DNA of 64,000 nucleotides. Origin: Pseudomonas turukhanskensis. Its GTDB lineage: Bacteria; Pseudomonadota; Gammaproteobacteria; Pseudomonadales; Pseudomonadaceae. Below, one piece after another: positions 25,273 to 33,262 of this stretch. The stretch's first letter is position 1; each line of letters begins with the position of its first letter. The notes below the pieces were generated by a model. It had not been told where the DNA came from, did no database searches, and saw only the letters and a program-made list of their open reading frames with translations. The stretch is taken from the NCBI RefSeq assembly GCF_027922365.1, contig NZ_BSFN01000015.1, forward strand, positions 55,358 through 119,357, given 5' to 3'. Both the position numbers and the translations under genes were made by a program.

Positions 25273-26561
25273 AGTTTGACTTCTACGTACGCCTCGTCGC
25301 GGATCTGGCGCAACCAGGCTTGCAGCTCTTCGTCGTACTTACGGTTACGCAGGGCGTTGAGGGCCGCTTGTTTGCGGAACTCTTCGCTGCTGTCGGTGGC
25401 GCGGCGGCCAAGAACTTCCAGCACGTGCCAGCCGTAAGGGCTTTTGAACGGTTTGGACACTTCGCCACTGGCGGTGTTGGCCATTACCTTCTGGAACTCG
25501 GGCACCAGGGAGCTCGGGTCGATCCAGTTGAGGTCGCCACCGTTCAGGGCCGAGCCCGGGTCTTCGGAGAAGGCCTTGGCCAGTTCGGCGAAGTCTTCGC
25601 CCGCCATGATTCGGTCGTACAGGCGTTGAACCAGACGTTCGGTTTCAGCTTCGCTGCGGATTTCGCTTGGCTTGATCAGGATATGACGAACGTGAACTTC
25701 GTCCTTGACCTGGCTGCCGCCGCCGCGTTTTTCCAACAGTTTGATGATGATGAAACCGCCCGGAGTGCGCATCGGCTCGGTGACGTCGCCTACCGACAGA
25801 GCGCCGATCATGCCGTCGAACGGGGCCGGCAACTGAGCAGCTTTACGCCAGCCCATGTCGCCGCCTTCCAGTGCCGTTTCGCTGCCAGAGCTGGAAATCG
25901 CCAGTTGGGCGAAGTCCGCGCCTTGTTTCAGTTGCTGGTAGATCTGCGTGGCCTGCTTGTCGGCAGCCTGAATGGTTTCCGGCGAGGAGCTCTCCGGAAC
26001 CGGGATCAGGATGTTGGCCAGGTGGAACTCTTCGGAGAGCTGCATCTTGCCCAGGTCTGAAGCCAGGAAGTTCTGCACTTCCTGATCGGTAACCTGAATG
26101 CGCTCGGCCACACGGCGTTGGCGCACGCGGCTGATGATCATCTCGCGACGAACCTGCTCGCGGGCGTCATCGAAGGACAGACCGTCCTGCGCCAGAGCGG
26201 CGCGGAACTGCTCGACGCTCATGTTGTTGCGCTGAGCGATGGTGCCGATGGCCTGGTTCAGTTCTTCATCGGTAATGCGAATGCCGGAGCGATCACCAAT
26301 CTGCAGTTGCAAGTTTTCAATGATCAGACGTTCCAGCACTTGCTGGCTGAGGACGTGTTCCGGCGGCAGGGCGGCACCGCGCTTGGCGATGGTGTTTTGC
26401 ACCTCGCGCAGGCGGTCGTCCAGTTGGCTTTGCATGATGACGTCGTTGTCGACAATGGCCACGACGCGATCAATGGACTGCACTTCGGCCTGTGCCGCGG
26501 TACCCAGAAGCACAGCGCCCAGCAACAGCGGGCGCAGACAATCAGTAAGCTTGGTCTTCAC
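25269..26561 (-). CDS. surA: Periplasmic chaperone and peptidyl-prolyl isomerase SurA
   Basis: A 430-residue periplasmic chaperone for outer-membrane beta-barrel proteins, including LptD encoded just upstream. I choose a GTG start at 26561, giving a signal peptide (KTKLTDCLRPLLLGAVLLGTAAQA) and the length known for P. aeruginosa SurA. The N-terminal chaperone region starts with VQSIDRVVAIVDNDVIMQSQ. Two parvulin-type PpiC domains follow, roughly 165-270 and 280-385, with GGDMGWR and GGDLNWIDPSSLVPEF. The start overlaps the end of lptD by 20 bp, consistent with coupled expression of the chaperone and its client. Confidence 0.96.
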   Translation of the reverse strand: MKTKLTDCLRPLLLGAVLLGTAAQAEVQSIDRVVAIVDNDVIMQSQLDDRLREVQNTIAKRGAALPPEHVLSQQVLERLIIENLQLQIGDRSGIRITDEELNQAIGTIAQRNNMSVEQFRAALAQDGLSFDDAREQVRREMIISRVRQRRVAERIQVTDQEVQNFLASDLGKMQLSEEFHLANILIPVPESSSPETIQAADKQATQIYQQLKQGADFAQLAISSSGSETALEGGDMGWRKAAQLPAPFDGMIGALSVGDVTEPMRTPGGFIIIKLLEKRGGGSQVKDEVHVRHILIKPSEIRSEAETERLVQRLYDRIMAGEDFAELAKAFSEDPGSALNGGDLNWIDPSSLVPEFQKVMANTASGEVSKPFKSPYGWHVLEVLGRRATDSSEEFRKQAALNALRNRKYDEELQAWLRQIRDEAYVEVKL

Positions 26562-29253
26562 GTTCACGATAACCTTGAATGCCTTGGTCGAGGAAACTCT
26601 CAACTTTATTGCCGACAACGCCACCGAGGCCTTTCAGCACGATTTGCAGGAAGATCCCGCGGTCGCCTTTCTCTTCGCGTTGCAGGTCGAATTCGTCGTA
26701 CTCAACCCAGTAACGGTTGATCAGACGCAGTTTCCAGCAGCAGTTGTCGTATTCGAAACCACCAAAGGCTTCCAGCGTACGGCTCTGGTTGTAGTCGAAC
26801 TGCCAGCGCGCGATGGCGCTCCACTGCGGAACCACCGGCCAGATAACCGAGAAGTCGGACTGATCGATCTTGTACTCGTCGCCCGCCACTTCGAACTCGC
26901 CAGTGCGCGGGTTGAAGCGTTTGACGTCGTTACGGTAGCGGTAGCCGGCGTTGATGATCTTGCCGGGGTTGGCTTCAGGCTGGTAATGGGCCATGACGTT
27001 ACCCGAGCGGGTTTCGCCGGCATCCGGGTCCCAGTTGAAGTCCGAGCTCACACGCCAGTCGCGGTTTACGCGGTATTCGCCGGTGAGGGCGTACGGCGAT
27101 ACCGAGGCCTCGTCCTTCCCGTCGATACCCGGCAACTGCACCTTGCGATCTTCGAAGTAGAAGGTCTGGCCAAGCGCGACGCTGGCGCGCTGGAAGCCGT
27201 TCGGTTCGATGAACTTGCTGCTGGCGCCAAGCGACAGCTGGTTGGCATCGCCAATGCGGTCACTGCTGGAGAAGCGGTTTTCACGGAACAGCGAGGCGTA
27301 GCTGAACGGTGTTTCGCTGGTGTCGAAGATCGGGATATCCGACTGGTCGCGATACGGTACGTTCAGGTAGTAGGCGCGCGGTTCGAAGGTCTGGCGGAAG
27401 TTATTGCCAAACAGCGTGGTGTTGCGGTCGAAATACAGGCCACTGTCGACGCTGTACAGCGGCACGCCACGGTCCTGGCTGCTGCTGTAGTCCTGGCCGG
27501 CGAGCAGGGTGGTTTTACCCTTCTGGTCGAGGTCCAGGCTGTAGTCGGTGTACAGGTATTTCATCGTCGGTTTGACGTAACCCCAGTTCCAGTTCAGCGG
27601 CAGGCTGACGCCTGGCTCCAGATGAACGCGGTCGCCGGTGGCGCGGGTCAAGCCTTGCAGAAAGCTGTCCGGGCTGTCGTTGCCGTTGTAAGTGTACTCG
27701 TCCAGGTTGCGGTCGAAGCGCACGAACTCGGTGTCATAGGTGAAGTTCAGGCCGCCGGGCTGGAACGGCAGCACACCATTGAAGGTCACCTGCGGCAGGC
27801 GGTCATACGGCGTTACGTCGGCAACGGTGGCCAGTTCGTAGGCGTGCACATTGAGCTTGGCGTCGAAGCTGTCGCCGCGATACGTCAGAGAGCCCTGCTG
27901 GTCTACGAAGGTCTTGTTGCTGACGTCCAGATCGGTTTCCAGATCCTGGAAGTAATACGGGTCGCTGATATTGGTGTAGTCGATCTCACCCAGCAGACGC
28001 GAGTCCAGGCCAGTCTGGTTTTCCAGGCTGTACAGGTAGCGGTTCTTCTCGTACTTGGGCTCGTCCTTGCGCTCGTCGTCACCGTCGTTCAGGTAAGCGG
28101 CGCTGACTTTGCCTTCGCTGCTTTCGGTGAGGTAGCGGAACTCGCCTTCCATCATCACGCCGCGCTCGGTCATGATGCGTGGGTACAACGTGGCGTCGTA
28201 GTTGGGCGCCAGGTTGAAGTAGTACGGCGTGACCAGCATCAGGCCGGTATCGCTCGACGAGCCGATGCTAGGCGGCAGGAAGCCGGACTGGCGACGGTCG
28301 TCGATCGGGAAATAGATGTACGGGGTGTAGAACACCGGAATGTCTTTTACCCGCAACGTCACGTTGGTGGCCGTACCGAAACCGGTGGCCTGGTTCAAGG
28401 TGATGTTGTTGCCTTTGAGGTTCCAGGCGTTGCTGCCGGGTTCGCAGCGGGTGTACGTACCATCCTTGAGGCGGATGATGGTGTCTTCCTGGCGCTTGGC
28501 ATACAGCGCGCTACCGCGCACGTTGGCCTTGTGCAGCACGTACTCGGCGTTGTCGATCTGCGCTTCACCGGTGTCGAGCTGAATGCGGGCGTGGTCACCC
28601 ACTACCAGCGCGCCATTGTCACGCAGGCGCACATTGCCGTTCAGTTCGCCGCGGTTTTCGGCTTGCAGCAGGCTGGCCTCATCGGCCTGCACCTGCATGC
28701 TGCCCTGGCGCATGATCACGTCACCGGCGAGGGTGGCGACCTGCTGTTCCTGCTCGTAGCGCGAAGCTTTGGCGGACAGATAAGTCGGCGCGTCTTTCTT
28801 CGCCGTCTTGTCGGTCATGCCCGGGCGTTCAGGCTCGACGTACGCACCGGAGCAATACGGGCCGGTTTCGGCCAGTTGCTCGGCGGTGAGCTTGTCGCGC
28901 GGAACCCAGTCGAGGTGACTGTAGTCAGCACTGCGAGATTTCAGGGCTTTGCCTTTGCTCTCGGTCACCAGTTGCGGTTTGGCCTCGGCGGCTTCACCCG
29001 AGGCGACCGTGCTGGTCTTCTCGGCCGAGGTGCCGGCCATGGAGCTCACCGCGCCGGCGCTATGCACCGGGCGAGGAGGCAACACGGCGGTGTCCGTTTT
29101 CGGCGCACACGCCCAACCACCCGAAGGCGACACCTGGCAGTCATACTGCTCGGCGGCGACCACATATTGGGTAGCAACAGGTTGCAAGGCCAATAGGCTG
29201 CCGGTAACCAGCAGAGGGAATTTTTTACGAAACGCGGGGTATTTTACTGCCAT
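26542..29253 (-). CDS. lptD: LPS-assembly outer-membrane protein LptD
   Basis: A 903-residue outer-membrane protein that, with LptE, places lipopolysaccharide in the outer leaflet. ATG 29253 starts MAVKYPAFRKKFPLLVTGSL, a signal peptide. Cys39 and Cys49 near the N-terminus and an adjacent CC pair near the C-terminus (DNCCWKLRL) fit the disulfide pattern that activates LptD. A Pro/Ser/Ala-rich segment specific to pseudomonads precedes the OstA-like beta-jellyroll (about 170-290), and the remainder is a beta-barrel with many aromatic girdle strands. It heads the surA-pdxA operon and is divergent from amgK. Confidence 0.96.
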   Translation of the reverse strand: MAVKYPAFRKKFPLLVTGSLLALQPVATQYVVAAEQYDCQVSPSGGWACAPKTDTAVLPPRPVHSAGAVSSMAGTSAEKTSTVASGEAAEAKPQLVTESKGKALKSRSADYSHLDWVPRDKLTAEQLAETGPYCSGAYVEPERPGMTDKTAKKDAPTYLSAKASRYEQEQQVATLAGDVIMRQGSMQVQADEASLLQAENRGELNGNVRLRDNGALVVGDHARIQLDTGEAQIDNAEYVLHKANVRGSALYAKRQEDTIIRLKDGTYTRCEPGSNAWNLKGNNITLNQATGFGTATNVTLRVKDIPVFYTPYIYFPIDDRRQSGFLPPSIGSSSDTGLMLVTPYYFNLAPNYDATLYPRIMTERGVMMEGEFRYLTESSEGKVSAAYLNDGDDERKDEPKYEKNRYLYSLENQTGLDSRLLGEIDYTNISDPYYFQDLETDLDVSNKTFVDQQGSLTYRGDSFDAKLNVHAYELATVADVTPYDRLPQVTFNGVLPFQPGGLNFTYDTEFVRFDRNLDEYTYNGNDSPDSFLQGLTRATGDRVHLEPGVSLPLNWNWGYVKPTMKYLYTDYSLDLDQKGKTTLLAGQDYSSSQDRGVPLYSVDSGLYFDRNTTLFGNNFRQTFEPRAYYLNVPYRDQSDIPIFDTSETPFSYASLFRENRFSSSDRIGDANQLSLGASSKFIEPNGFQRASVALGQTFYFEDRKVQLPGIDGKDEASVSPYALTGEYRVNRDWRVSSDFNWDPDAGETRSGNVMAHYQPEANPGKIINAGYRYRNDVKRFNPRTGEFEVAGDEYKIDQSDFSVIWPVVPQWSAIARWQFDYNQSRTLEAFGGFEYDNCCWKLRLINRYWVEYDEFDLQREEKGDRGIFLQIVLKGLGGVVGNKVESFLDQGIQGYREREDQAY

Positions 29254-29379
29254 CTTGTAGTCCGGGCTTCCTGCGCGCCATCGGCCCGCTAGGACCGCAC
29301 GCCTCTCGATGGGCTGAAAAAGATGCTGGATAATAAAGCATGACCCGCACAACGGCTAGGGCCGTCGGAGACCCTTGTA

Positions 29380-30405
29380 ATGCTTGATGAAGATGTACGC
29401 CTGCAACAGCTGTCCGTGTGGCTCGATGAGCAACTGCCGGCCCTTTTTAGCGCTCGTGGTTGGGGCTCGGTTCCCCCCGCAACCCTTACTGCTGCTAGCA
29501 GCGACGCCAGTTTTCGACGTTATTTTCGCTGGCAGGGCGAGGGCCGAACGCTGATCGTGATGGACGCCCCACCGCCTCAGGAAGACTGCCGACCGTTCGT
29601 AAAAGTGGCCGGTTTGCTGGCGAGCGCAAAAATAAATGTGCCGGAAATTTTGGCCGAAGATCTCGAACGTGGCTTTTTGCTGCTGCCGGACCTGGGTCGC
29701 CAAACCTACCTTGACGTCATAAATGAGGAGAATGCCGACGCGTTGTTCGCCGATGCGTTGCACGCGTTGTTGGCATTTCAGCAGTTGCCGCATCACACCC
29801 CATTGCCCGATTACGACGTGGCGCTGCTGGACCGCGAGCTGCAGTTGTTCCGCGACTGGTATGTACGCCATGAACTGGGGTTGGCATTTACCGACGCCCA
29901 GCAAGCCGCTTGGCAACGGATCTGCACCGTGCTGATCGACAGCGCGCTGGCTCAGCCCAAGGTGCTGGTGCATCGCGACTACATGCCGCGCAACCTGATG
30001 CTGAGCGAGCCGAACCCCGGCGTGCTGGATTTTCAGGATGCCGTCTACGGTCCGGTTACCTACGACATCACCAGCCTGTACAAAGACGCCTTTCTCAGTT
30101 GGCCCGAGCCGCGTGTGCGTGCCTGGCTGAGCGATTACTGGCAGCAGGCCGCTGCCCTGGGCATTGCGGTGCAGCCGGACTTCGAAGACTTCCTGCAGGC
30201 TAGCGATCTGATGGGGGTGCAGCGTCACCTTAAAATCATCGGCATCTTCGCCCGCATCTGTCACCGCGATGGCAAGCCCAAGTACCTGGGCGATGTTCCG
30301 CGTTTCTTCTCCTATATAGAGACCGTGCTGGCCCGTCGGCCAGAGCTGGCCGAACTCGGTGAGCTGTTCGCCAGCCTCGGCCACACCAAGGCGGTTTCGC
30401 GATGA
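29380..30405 (+). CDS. amgK: N-acetylmuramate/N-acetylglucosamine kinase AmgK
   Basis: A 341-residue kinase of the aminoglycoside-phosphotransferase fold that phosphorylates the anomeric hydroxyl of MurNAc and GlcNAc in the peptidoglycan recycling shunt of pseudomonads, which bypasses de novo synthesis and lowers fosfomycin sensitivity. SSDASFRRYFRW, the Brenner-type HRDYMPRNLML and the DFQDAVYGP metal loop are present. Its stop overlaps the start of murU, the next enzyme in the pathway, by 4 bp. Confidence 0.95.
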   Translation: MLDEDVRLQQLSVWLDEQLPALFSARGWGSVPPATLTAASSDASFRRYFRWQGEGRTLIVMDAPPPQEDCRPFVKVAGLLASAKINVPEILAEDLERGFLLLPDLGRQTYLDVINEENADALFADALHALLAFQQLPHHTPLPDYDVALLDRELQLFRDWYVRHELGLAFTDAQQAAWQRICTVLIDSALAQPKVLVHRDYMPRNLMLSEPNPGVLDFQDAVYGPVTYDITSLYKDAFLSWPEPRVRAWLSDYWQQAAALGIAVQPDFEDFLQASDLMGVQRHLKIIGIFARICHRDGKPKYLGDVPRFFSYIETVLARRPELAELGELFASLGHTKAVSR

Positions 30406-31073
30406 AGGCGATGATTCTGGCGGCAGGCAAAGGCGAGCGCATGCGCCCGCTGACCCTGCACACGCCCAAACCCTTGATCGCGGTGGCAGGCGTACCCTTG
30501 ATCGAATACCACCTGCGCGCGTTGGCGGCGGCCGGTTTTCGCGAGGTGGTCATCAACCACGCCTGGCTGGGCCAACAAATCGAAGACCACCTGGGCGACG
30601 GCGCGCAGTTTGGTCTGCGCATCGTCTACTCGCCCGAGGGTGAACCGCTGGAAACCGGCGGCGGCATTTTTCGGGCACTGCCGTTGCTGGGTGACGAGGC
30701 GTTTGTGGTGGTCAATGGTGATGTCTGGACCGACTACGATTTTCATGCCATCCCCAGGCAGCTAAACGGCCTGGCCCATCTGATCATGATCGACAACCCG
30801 GCCCACCACCCGGCCGGCGATTTTGTCCTGGAGAACGGTGTGCTCAGTGACGCAAAACCAGGTGCTGCCACCTTGACCTACAGCGGTATCGCCGTGCTGG
30901 CACCGGCGCTTTTCACCGGCTGCCAACCGGGCGCCTTCAAGCTGGCGCCGCTGCTGCGCGAGGCGATGGCAGCCGGCAAGGTCACTGGCGAGCACCATCG
31001 TGGCCATTGGGTGGATGTTGGCACCCATGAGCGCCTGCAAGAAGTCGAACAGCTGCTCGCGGTGGCTGGCTGA
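30402..31073 (+). CDS. murU: N-acetylmuramate-1-phosphate uridylyltransferase MurU
   Basis: A 223-residue nucleotidyltransferase that makes UDP-MurNAc from MurNAc-1-phosphate, the last step of the recycling shunt begun by AmgK. The start MKAMILAAGKGERMRPLT contains the GxGxRxxP nucleotide loop and PKPLIAVAG; VVNGDVWTDYDF provides the metal-binding Asp. It overlaps amgK by 4 bp and the next gene by 1 bp. Confidence 0.96.
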   Translation: MKAMILAAGKGERMRPLTLHTPKPLIAVAGVPLIEYHLRALAAAGFREVVINHAWLGQQIEDHLGDGAQFGLRIVYSPEGEPLETGGGIFRALPLLGDEAFVVVNGDVWTDYDFHAIPRQLNGLAHLIMIDNPAHHPAGDFVLENGVLSDAKPGAATLTYSGIAVLAPALFTGCQPGAFKLAPLLREAMAAGKVTGEHHRGHWVDVGTHERLQEVEQLLAVAG

Positions 31074-31846
31074 TGCTCTGGCCTGCGACCGTTGTAGGCG
31101 CCACCGCCGGCTTGGCGCTGGCCAGTATCCCGGGCGCTTTGCTGGGCATTCTGCTCGGTCAGGTGGTTGATCGGCGCATGGCCCTGGAAAGCTGGGCTGA
31201 CCTGCGTGGACGCTTGAAAGGCGCTCGGCCGGCCGGTGTTAGCGATCAGGACCTGCTCTTTGTGCTGCTCGGCCGTCTGGCCAAGAGTGACGGTCAGGTG
31301 CTGGAAGTGCATATCCAGCAGGCGCGGGCCGAGATGCAGCGCCTGCAATTGACCGACGGCGAGCAGCGCCGCGCCATCGAGGCGTTTACCCGGGGCAAGA
31401 ATGGCCAGGATGGTTTGCGCGTGCCGCTGCGCCGGTTGCGCAGCCAGGCCGCCGTGGCGGACGAGGTGCTGCGCGCTTGCTGGCGCATGGCCTGGGCCGA
31501 TGGCCGCGCCACCAGCACCGAGCGCGAGTTGATCGTGTTGTGGGGCAAATGGCTGGGCAGAGGGCACGATACGGTGGCGGCGCTGGGGGCGGAATTCGAA
31601 CCGCGCAAAACCACCAGCGTGAGCAGTACGGTCAGCTACGAACAGGCGCTACGGGTATTGAATGTTGCCCATGGTAGCGACGTGCAAGCCATCAAGAATG
31701 CCTACCGGCGTCTGCTGAGCCGCCATCATCCGGACAAGCTGGTGGGCGCTGGCGCCAGCGCGGCCAAGGTGCGCGAAGCCACCGAGAAAACCCGCGAGTT
31801 GCACAGTGCTTATGCGGTGGTGCGCGAGCAGCGCGGGTTTAGGTAG
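31073..31846 (+). CDS. DjlA-like TerB/J-domain membrane co-chaperone
   Basis: A 257-residue protein. A hydrophobic glycine-rich N-terminal segment (about 5-30, GATAGLALASIPGALLGILL) resembles the dimerising membrane helix of DjlA. A TerB-like helical domain spans about 60-160. The C-terminal J domain (about 190-257) has YRRLLSRHHPDKLVG with the HPD motif needed to stimulate DnaK. The order membrane helix-TerB-J matches DjlA. It shares one base with murU and ends the amgK-murU group; a link to cell-wall recycling is only positional. Confidence 0.9.
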   Translation: MLWPATVVGATAGLALASIPGALLGILLGQVVDRRMALESWADLRGRLKGARPAGVSDQDLLFVLLGRLAKSDGQVLEVHIQQARAEMQRLQLTDGEQRRAIEAFTRGKNGQDGLRVPLRRLRSQAAVADEVLRACWRMAWADGRATSTERELIVLWGKWLGRGHDTVAALGAEFEPRKTTSVSSTVSYEQALRVLNVAHGSDVQAIKNAYRRLLSRHHPDKLVGAGASAAKVREATEKTRELHSAYAVVREQRGFR

Positions 31847-31882
31847 GGCTGCCTTGCGACCCCTGTTCTCAATTAAAACCAC

Positions 31883-32056
31883 CGTCATTCCCGCGCAGGC
31901 GACGTTCTCCTGCTCGATTCTGGATCCCCGCCTGCGCGGGGATGACGGAGTTGAGCGGGCGAACACCGTCGTCCCAGCGCAGGCTGGGACCCAGAGTTTC
32001 GGAGCGAGCGGAGGATGCTTGGGCGATTCTGGATTCCAGCCTGCGCTGGAATGACG
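31883..32056. repeat. Two nested palindromic repeats of the GTCATTCCCGCG type
   Basis: CGTCATTCCCGCGCAGGCG at 31883-31901 faces CGCCTGCGCGGGGATGACG at 31929-31947. A second pair has CGTCGTCCCAGCGCAGGCTG starting at 31967 and a GATTCTGGATTCCAGCCTG arm near 32025-32043 that runs on into GCGCTGGAATGACG. These are dispersed bacterial intergenic repeats with a shared edge CGTC and inner CTGGATTCC. They lie between the djlA-like gene and the convergent DUF3530 gene. Confidence 0.85.
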
Positions 32057-32089
32057 GTGGGGGACGCATACCTACCCAAACTACAAGAA

Positions 32090-33151
32090 TCAGATCCCAG
32101 GCGACGTCGGCTCCGGCGGCGGTGGCGGCTCTGGCGCTTCTACCGGCGTCGGCTGATCGGGCTGCGCTGCGCCCGACTGCAGATGCTGACTCAACCACCC
32201 CTTCACCCGCCGATACAACTGCTCCTGCTCAGTCCCCCGGTCGCCCGGCAGCGACGCCATGGCCACCTGAATATAGGCTGGATGTTTCTGCCGCTTGCTG
32301 GCTTCCTTGCGCAATTTGGCGGCATCGCGGTCCAGCGGTTGATCGCCGTAGTAGAAGTCGCCGGTCGCCAGCTTCAGCTCCGGCACCAAATCCTCCAGCA
32401 CGGGGCTGAAGCCCACTGGTTTTTCTGCGGCCACCAGAATCAGATTGCTCACCTGCTTGGGCTTGTTGTCGGCCAGATAACGCGCGGCCCAGTAGCCGCC
32501 ACTGCCGTGGCCGAGCAGCACGATGGCCTTGGCTTTTTTCTCTTGGGCAAAGGCAATGGCTGCGCCGATTCGCGCACTGACGCGGGTGGAGTGGGTGCTG
32601 CGTTGTTCATCGCTAATGCCGCTGGGCGGCGGGGTGGTGTCGGCCGGTACGGCGGCGTTTTCGGGCGTGGTGGCCGGGGCTGGCTCGGCGGGTGCGTCGG
32701 CTTTCTTCTCTTCACCCGCGGCCGGCGCCACCTCCTCAATGGGCCGTAACGGCGGCTCATCACCCTGCGGGTCGGGCAGGCTCAGGCTCAAGGTATTCCA
32801 GCCAGCGTCCGGCAGTTTTTCCCGCAGGGGCGCCATGGCCAGCGGCCAGTCGGCGGTCTCGCCGTCGCCGGGGATCAGAATGATCACGCCATAGGCGTCA
32901 CCGACATTGGCCAACTTCCACAGGGCGAGAAATTCTTCGTCACCGGCCGTGAGCTTTTGCTGTTCTTTTTCCGGCACCCGCTTGGCCAGGGCCGTGGCGT
33001 CATCCACGCTGCGCTCGGCCAGCGGCGCGCGCTCAACTACCGCAGCAGGGGCGTCGCCTTCCTTGGCTGGCGCCGGCTCATCAGCGGCCTGCACTGCGCC
33101 GCACAGCAGCAGAGACAACGCAGCAACATACGGACGAAGCGAGCGGGGCAT
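32090..33151 (-). CDS. DUF3530 family exported alpha/beta-hydrolase-like protein
   Basis: A 353-residue protein starting MPRSLRPYVAALSLLLCGAV, a signal peptide cleaved near AVQA. A Pro/Ala-rich low-complexity segment near 150-190 splits the sequence. A nucleophile elbow VLLGHGSGGYWAARYL marks the alpha/beta hydrolase fold, and LATGDFYYGDQPLDRDAAKL lies near the end. The family is common next to agtS or amgK in Pseudomonas and has no known substrate. An ATG eight codons upstream (33175) is possible, but the signal peptide fits better from 33151. It is divergent from agtS. Confidence 0.85.
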   Translation of the reverse strand: MPRSLRPYVAALSLLLCGAVQAADEPAPAKEGDAPAAVVERAPLAERSVDDATALAKRVPEKEQQKLTAGDEEFLALWKLANVGDAYGVIILIPGDGETADWPLAMAPLREKLPDAGWNTLSLSLPDPQGDEPPLRPIEEVAPAAGEEKKADAPAEPAPATTPENAAVPADTTPPPSGISDEQRSTHSTRVSARIGAAIAFAQEKKAKAIVLLGHGSGGYWAARYLADNKPKQVSNLILVAAEKPVGFSPVLEDLVPELKLATGDFYYGDQPLDRDAAKLRKEASKRQKHPAYIQVAMASLPGDRGTEQEQLYRRVKGWLSQHLQSGAAQPDQPTPVEAPEPPPPPEPTSPGI

Positions 33152-33262
33152 CGGGTGAGTCCTTGGCGATGGCAATGGGTGCAGCCTAATCGGCTGTCGG
33201 CTATTTGTCAGGCGTGGAGTAAGGTAGGCCGCTTTCCACCCCTTCGCCGAGGTTTGCTGGGG

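Noticed and set aside
26239..29196. 985-codon open frame opposite lptD
   Set aside because: Val/Ala/Gly/Gln-rich shadow of lptD and surA. Its length comes from codon bias and not from function.
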